A DNA stretch of 61,440 nt, taken from NCBI GenBank assembly GCA_016202545.1, contig JACQON010000010.1, positions 1 through 61,440 on the forward strand. Direction: 5' to 3'. Source of the DNA: Chloroflexota bacterium (GTDB taxonomy: Bacteria; Chloroflexota; Dehalococcoidia; Dehalococcoidales; JACQON01). The position numbers and the translations under genes were made by a program. Positions 57,167-61,440 of this stretch are shown here, in pieces. A model generated the notes under the pieces. That model searched no databases. It was given only the letters and a program-made list of their open reading frames with translations, and had not been told where the DNA came from. Every line of letters starts with the position of its first letter. Position 1 is the first letter of the stretch.

Positions 57167-59446
57167 TCACTTTTTGCTTTTGGCTTCGATAGCTCTCACG
57201 ATTTTTTCGGGGGTGATGGGGAGGTCTTTCATTCTCACGCCGACGGCGTCATAGATAGCGTTGGCCAGGGCCGCCGCCGTGGGCATGATGGTCGGCTCTC
57301 CTGCTCCCTTAGCCCCGTAGGGGCCATTGGGGTCAATGGGCTCCACCAGGAACACCTTTATCGGCGGCGAATCCACCGAGTTTGGAATTCTGTATTCCAT
57401 GAAGCTGGGGTTCATCACCTTGCCGCCGTCAAACTTCAGCCCCTCCAGCAGGCCGAAGCCCAGCCCCTGGACTATCTGGGACTCAGCCTGGCCCTCAGCC
57501 ATGGTCGGGTTGATGGCCTTGCCCAGGTCATTGGCGGTGGCGAAATGCAGCACGCGCACTTGCCCGGTGTTAGGGTCAACTTCGACTTCGGCAATCTGGG
57601 CATTGAAGGTGTAGGAAGAGGAGATGTTCCCGGCAAATCCTTTATCCGGGTCGATGAAATCCGTCTTCCGCACATCGGTGCCCCTGCCCACAATTGGCGA
57701 CCCCCTCTTGTCATAGACGGCCGCCTTGGCCACTTCCTCGAACAGCAAGTGCTTTTCGGGTGAGCCTTTGACGGATATCTTGCGGTTCTTAAGCTCCATG
57801 TCCTCCGGGCTGGCTTCCAGCATGTCAGCAGCCACTTCAAAAAGCTGCCTCCGGGCGTCAATCGCAGCCAGCCGCACCGCGTTGCCGCCGCTCACGGTGA
57901 CCCTGTCTCCCCAGGGGCCGAGGGCATGGGGCGTAACGTCGGTATCGGTGCCGAAGAAGGTGACATCATCGAGAGACGAGCCTAGTTCTTCGGCGGCCAT
58001 CTGACAGAACACGGTGAAGGCACCCTGCCCGTAGTCAATTTCACCTGAGCGCACGCTGATTTGGCCGTCCTCATCAATCTTGACGAAGGCGGTGGAGCCT
58101 CCGAACTCATATTCTTTGCAGTCGGAGACGAATATGCTGCAGGCCAGGCCCAGGCCGCGGTTGGGCTTCTTTTCCTTCCTCTTTTGATACCAGTGGCTAT
58201 ACGCAGCTACCTTCTGGATGCACTCTCTGAGGCCGCAGCTCTTGACGTCCCAGCCCAGCACGGTGACCTCGTCCTTATCTATGGCGTTTTTGAGGCGCAA
58301 ATCTATGGGGTCCAGTCCAATTTTTTCAGCAATCATGTCCATCTGCGTCTCGCAGGCAAACAACGCCTGGGGCCCGCCGTAGCCCCGGAACTGGCCCATG
58401 GAAAGCTTGTTAGTGTAGACGGTCTTGCCGTCCATCCTGATGTTGGGGCACTTGTACAGGGACACAGGATAAGACATTCCCATCGCCATGATGCCGGCGC
58501 CCTCACCGGCATAGGCTCCGACATCGGCAATCGCCTTTATCTCCCTGGCGGTCAGAGTGCCGTCCTTTTTGACGCCGGTCTTTATCTCGATTATCATTGG
58601 CAGGCGAGGTCGCGTTGTAGAAAAGTCATCCTCTCTGCGGTTGACTACTCTGACCGGCCTGCCCGTCTTCCTGGACAGTAATGCGCAGATGGCATAAGGC
58701 CGGATTAAGGTAATCTTGGCGCCAAAGGCGCCGCCCACCACCGGCTGAATAACCCGGATTTTGCTTTCCTTCATGCCCAGCGCCCGGGCCGTTATGGTGC
58801 GGACGGTGTTCGGGTCCATGGAGGTTACCCAGATGGTGACCTTTCCCGAGGCATCCCAACTGGCCACACAGTCAGTCAGCTCCAGGTGGCACTGGTGGAC
58901 GTGCTGCGTGCGGAATCGGTCCTCGAAGATGTAATCGGCCTCCTGAAAACCTTTGTTGATATCCCCCCTGGTGACTACGACACGCTTCTGGATGTTGGAA
59001 TCGCCAAAGACCCTGGGGGCATCTTCTTTAAGGGCGTCCTCGGGCTCGAAGACAGCAGGCAGCTCCTCATACTCCACCCGTATCAGCTCCAGCGCCTCTT
59101 CAGCGATGTCCTCGTCTATAGCCGCCACCGCCGCTACCTCGTCGCCGACGTAGCGCACCTTGTCGAAGGCCAGCATCTGCTCGTCTTTAGCATCAACTAT
59201 CCAGGAGACTCCGTAGCGGGTTTTCGGCGTATCCTCGGCAGTCACCACCGCCTTCACCCCGGGCAGCCGCTCCGCCCGGCTGGTATCAATGTTCAGAATC
59301 CTGGCATGGGCATACGGGCTTCCCAGAATCTTGCCGTGAAGCAGGCCCGGCAGATATACCTCGGTGCCGTAGACCGCCTTGCCGGTAATCTTCTCCAGGG
59401 CATCTACTCTGGGCAACCTCTTGCCAACAACCGACAGTTCAACCAT
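57167..59446 (-). CDS. Xanthine dehydrogenase family Mo-binding subunit, copy 1
   Basis: 759 aa. Paralogue of the downstream 777-aa subunit. Motifs: GKRLPRVDALEKITGKAVYG, IQPVVGGAFGAKITLI, MGQFRGYGGPQALFACE, GEIDYGQGAFTVFCQ, and GAKGAGEPTIMPTAAALANA with the catalytic Glu. Both copies appear intact, so the operon may make two enzymes sharing the small and medium subunits, or one heteromer. Substrate unknown. Confidence 0.93.
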   Translation of the reverse strand: MVELSVVGKRLPRVDALEKITGKAVYGTEVYLPGLLHGKILGSPYAHARILNIDTSRAERLPGVKAVVTAEDTPKTRYGVSWIVDAKDEQMLAFDKVRYVGDEVAAVAAIDEDIAEEALELIRVEYEELPAVFEPEDALKEDAPRVFGDSNIQKRVVVTRGDINKGFQEADYIFEDRFRTQHVHQCHLELTDCVASWDASGKVTIWVTSMDPNTVRTITARALGMKESKIRVIQPVVGGAFGAKITLIRPYAICALLSRKTGRPVRVVNRREDDFSTTRPRLPMIIEIKTGVKKDGTLTAREIKAIADVGAYAGEGAGIMAMGMSYPVSLYKCPNIRMDGKTVYTNKLSMGQFRGYGGPQALFACETQMDMIAEKIGLDPIDLRLKNAIDKDEVTVLGWDVKSCGLRECIQKVAAYSHWYQKRKEKKPNRGLGLACSIFVSDCKEYEFGGSTAFVKIDEDGQISVRSGEIDYGQGAFTVFCQMAAEELGSSLDDVTFFGTDTDVTPHALGPWGDRVTVSGGNAVRLAAIDARRQLFEVAADMLEASPEDMELKNRKISVKGSPEKHLLFEEVAKAAVYDKRGSPIVGRGTDVRKTDFIDPDKGFAGNISSSYTFNAQIAEVEVDPNTGQVRVLHFATANDLGKAINPTMAEGQAESQIVQGLGFGLLEGLKFDGGKVMNPSFMEYRIPNSVDSPPIKVFLVEPIDPNGPYGAKGAGEPTIMPTAAALANAIYDAVGVRMKDLPITPEKIVRAIEAKSKK

Positions 59447-59481
59447 TTCCCACGCTCCTTAGTTGTATTATCCGCCACTGC

Positions 59482-59814
59482 TCAGGCTGCTTTGGCCCCT
59501 TTCAGGATATCCTCCGGCATAACCGGAAGGTGGCGCAATCTTATGCCAGTACGGAATATTCTCCTGTCCGAGTAAGGGCTGTCCACGCTGGGCGTATTTC
59601 CGGCGGTGAGCACTGCCTTTACTCCCGGCAGCTTCTCGGCCTGGCTGGTATCAATGCTGACCACTCTGGCATGGGCGTGGGGGCTTCTGAGGAACTTGCC
59701 GTAGAGCATGCCGGGGAGCACCATGTCCCTGATGTACTTTGCCGCGCCGATTACCTTGGGCACGGAGTCCAGGTGCGGGATGCGCTTGCCGATGACTTCG
59801 AACTGCTCGCTCAC
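59482..59814 (-). pseudogene. Internally deleted Mo-binding subunit remnant
   Basis: 110 aa. Residues 1-88 match the N-terminus of the two full-length subunits (GKRIPHLDSVPKVIGAAKYI ... LRSPHAHARVVSIDTSQAEK). The last 20 residues (IRLRHLPVMPEDILKGAKAA) match their extreme C-terminus (VRM.D.PITP..I.KAIEAK). About 650 codons between are missing, but the frame is kept. So this is a third paralogue reduced by a clean in-frame deletion. It cannot bind the cofactor. It could still be translated, because the frame is open and lies 5 bp after the 2Fe-2S subunit gene. Confidence 0.85.
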
Positions 59815-59818
59815 GGCG

Positions 59819-60298
59819 TTACCTTCCAGTCCCGCTGCCTCTCTCAGCGACCGCCTGAATCGCCTCCACTATCTTGACGTAGCCGGTGCAGCGGCAGATG
59901 TTGCCGGCTATGGCCAGCCTCACCTCTGCCTCGGTGGGACGGGGGTTCTCATCCAGCAGCGCCTTGGCCGAAAGCAGCATCCCCGGCGTGCAGTAGCCGC
60001 ACTGTACCGCCCCGTGCTCCCGGAATGCCTCCTGGAGCGGGTGCAGCTTCTCACCCCGCGCCAGGCCCTCTACAGTCAGGATGTCGCTGCCCTCCGCCTC
60101 TACCCCCAACATCAGGCAGGAGTACACCGGCTTGCCGTTCATGAGCACGGTGCATGCCCCGCATTCCCCCTGGTCGCAGGCCTCTTTGGTGCCTTTTAAG
60201 TTCAGCTTTTCCCGTATCACGTCCAGCAGCGTCTCCCGCGGCTCCACCTCTACCTCTACCGCTTCTCCGTTGATGGTGAAACCAACTCTGTGTTTCAT
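59819..60298 (-). CDS. Xanthine dehydrogenase family 2Fe-2S subunit
   Basis: 159 aa. The plant-type ferredoxin cluster motif is CDQGECGACTVLMNGKPVYSC and the second cluster motif is CGYCTPGMLL with ICRCTGYVKIVEAI. This is the standard small (CoxS/XdhC-type) subunit that passes electrons from the Mo site to FAD. Spacing of 5 and 18 nt to its neighbours indicates one operon. Confidence 0.95.
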   Translation of the reverse strand: MKHRVGFTINGEAVEVEVEPRETLLDVIREKLNLKGTKEACDQGECGACTVLMNGKPVYSCLMLGVEAEGSDILTVEGLARGEKLHPLQEAFREHGAVQCGYCTPGMLLSAKALLDENPRPTEAEVRLAIAGNICRCTGYVKIVEAIQAVAERGSGTGR

Positions 60299-60315
60299 TA
60301 GCTCCTCTCCTTTGT

Positions 60316-61314
60316 CTAGATGGCTCCGGCTGCCTTCATGGCCTGCTGTATGGCCCGCCCGACCATTACCGGCACTACCCGGCGCCGGTACCAGGCCAGG
60401 TCCCAGGTGTTGGATAGGTGGCGAACTGATTTGAGGGCTAGCTGCGACGCTTCCCCTACCAGCCCTTCATCCAGCTTTTTGCCCTGGAGTATTGCCTCCG
60501 CTTCAACCGCCCTGGTGGGCGTGGGCGAGACCCCTCCGATGACAATACGGGCATGCTGGCAGGCTTTGCCTTTCCCCAGGCCGATCACCGCGGCTACCCC
60601 CACGATGGGAAAGTCCACCGCCTTCCTCCAGCTCAGCTTGAGATAGGCACCGGCGGCGCCGGCAGGCAGCGGCGGCACCTCTACCCGGGTCACTACCTCG
60701 CCCGCTTCCAGCGTGTTGATGTTCCTGCCATCCCCGCCTTTGCGGTAGAAGTCTTCCAGCGGCATGGCCTTCTCTCCCTGCGGGCCGGCCACGGTGAGTT
60801 GCGCTCCCAGGGCAATCAGGGCCGGTACGGTGTCCGCCGAGCACACGGCAAAGCATACCTTGCCCCCTTTGGCTACGTGGCAGACATCTCCACCTGCCTT
60901 GTAGCATGTGGCGAAGGACTTCTTCCACCGGTAGGACTGGTTGAAGTAAGGACACCGCGAATCAAGGCAGATGTTGCCGCCGATGGTGCCCCGGCTGCGA
61001 AGCTGCACCGAGCCTACCTTTGATGCCGCCTCGGCCAGCATGCCGAATTTCCTCCTCACCACGGGAGAGGTCTCAATTCCCTTGAGCGTGGTCAGGCTCC
61101 CCAGCGTCAGCCCGCCGGCCCTGTTCTCCGTGATGCCGTCCAGTCCCGCTACCCCTTTGAGGTCCACCAGGTAAGCCGGCGTGTCAATCCTCTGCTTCAT
61201 CCTGACGATGGCCTCGGTGCCGCCCGCCAGCAGCTTGGCTTCGCCCTTGTGCTTGGAGAGCAGGGAGCAGGCCTCTTTCACCGTCCCGGCTTTGACATAC
61301 TCGAAGCTTTTCAT
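60316..61314 (-). CDS. Xanthine dehydrogenase family FAD-binding subunit
   Basis: 332 aa. It has the CO-dehydrogenase flavoprotein-like fold: SLLSKHKGEAKLLAGGTEAI, VGSVQLRSRGTIGGNICLDS, and a CO_deh_flav_C end (GVSPTPTRAVEAEAILQGK). An additional cysteine-rich stretch (CPYFNQSYRWKKSFATC) resembles the 4-hydroxybenzoyl-CoA reductase beta-subunit insert that holds an extra [4Fe-4S] cluster. It is the first gene of the operon. Confidence 0.93.
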   Translation of the reverse strand: MKSFEYVKAGTVKEACSLLSKHKGEAKLLAGGTEAIVRMKQRIDTPAYLVDLKGVAGLDGITENRAGGLTLGSLTTLKGIETSPVVRRKFGMLAEAASKVGSVQLRSRGTIGGNICLDSRCPYFNQSYRWKKSFATCYKAGGDVCHVAKGGKVCFAVCSADTVPALIALGAQLTVAGPQGEKAMPLEDFYRKGGDGRNINTLEAGEVVTRVEVPPLPAGAAGAYLKLSWRKAVDFPIVGVAAVIGLGKGKACQHARIVIGGVSPTPTRAVEAEAILQGKKLDEGLVGEASQLALKSVRHLSNTWDLAWYRRRVVPVMVGRAIQQAMKAAGAI

Positions 61315-61386
61315 GCAGTAGTCCTCCCTCGTCCTAAAATGCTATGGGGTGCTCACCAGCCAGACTATGGCTCACATACGCTGCTA

Positions 61387-61416
61387 TATGTAACATAAAT
61401 GCCGCTGATTTGTCAA
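61387..61416 (-). promoter_or_regulatory. Promoter of the molybdenum hydroxylase operon
   Basis: On the minus strand TTGACA (61411-61416), an 18-nt spacer and TACATA (61387-61392) form a probable promoter about 75 bp before the FAD subunit ATG. No operator repeat is clear. Confidence 0.55.
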
Positions 61417-61440
61417 GCTAGCCAGTGCGCGCTGCCAATG

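Overview
This looks like a chromosomal segment of an anaerobic or facultative bacterium. I lean towards Chloroflexota (Dehalococcoidia-like). That is an inference from the gene mix: heliorhodopsin with TspO, a ferredoxin-fused EtfA next to an acyl-CoA dehydrogenase, several xanthine-dehydrogenase-type molybdenum hydroxylases with YqeB/YqeC/MocA, and strong Shine-Dalgarno sites with many ATGA overlaps. No rRNA, complete tRNA or CRISPR array was seen, so the lineage cannot be fixed from this window.

Layout. (1) 1-8.7 kb is an AT-richer block that looks like defence or DNA-processing cargo: a 1921-aa GHKL ATPase with a C-terminal NO VEIN/DUF3883 nuclease-like domain, a RecB/Cas4-like nuclease fused to DUF2779 (frameshifted near its start), and a uracil-DNA-glycosylase-like protein whose expected start codon reads ACG. 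(2) About 8.9-34.0 kb is one integrated mobile element. A divergent XRE switch at 30.6-31.4 kb separates a rightward trio (repressor, ImmA/IrrE-like peptidase, large serine integrase) from a leftward run of about 39 genes. The early part of that run encodes a Cro-like protein, a Gp3-like recombination directionality factor, a Toprim-helicase replication protein carrying an internal iteron array, a zinc protein, a J-domain protein, a winged-helix AAA+ ATPase and an AbrB-like regulator. A regulated promoter and a hairpin-rich leader (23.25-23.45 kb) precede the late part. The late part holds small membrane proteins, Ig-like and fibre-like proteins, a repeat protein, a subtilase, a zinc-ribbon tyrosine recombinase, a DUF192-ArdC fusion and an adhesin-like protein. 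No terminase, portal, HK97-type capsid or tail-tube gene is recognisable. Instead at least five otherwise unrelated late proteins carry the same kind of methionine-rich hydrophobic segment (core FTSMMPM). I think this is the most unusual system here: a candidate new type of membrane-associated virus or secreted particle encoded by an integrative element.

(3) 34.0-37.1 kb carries a heliorhodopsin-TspO gene pair and a membrane-anchored P-loop ATPase resembling Zot/FtsK-HerA-type assembly ATPases, preceded by an array of GTTNAAC-like repeats. (4) 37.1-46.8 kb is host metabolism: ketopantoate-reductase-like and PanB genes behind an attenuator-like leader, a HAD phosphatase, a nitroreductase, an acyl-CoA dehydrogenase/EtfB/EtfA operon, a frameshifted AlbA_2 gene, a NYN-LOTUS protein and a small membrane protein. 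(5) 46.8-61.4 kb is molybdenum metabolism: ModABC uptake, YqeB, MocA, YqeC, a methyltransferase, and a xanthine-dehydrogenase-family operon with FAD subunit, 2Fe-2S subunit, two full-length Mo subunits and an internally deleted third. A RelE/AbrB-type toxin-antitoxin pair and a transglutaminase-like gene flanked by near-identical 20-bp repeats interrupt it.

How the parts fit together. The element should be controlled by the XRE/IrrE switch, integrated and excised by the serine integrase with its directionality factor, replicated from the iteron array by the Toprim-helicase protein, and should express the membrane and structural block from the 23.4-kb promoter. The Mo genes fit one pathway: molybdate uptake, cofactor maturation, and insertion into the hydroxylases encoded downstream.
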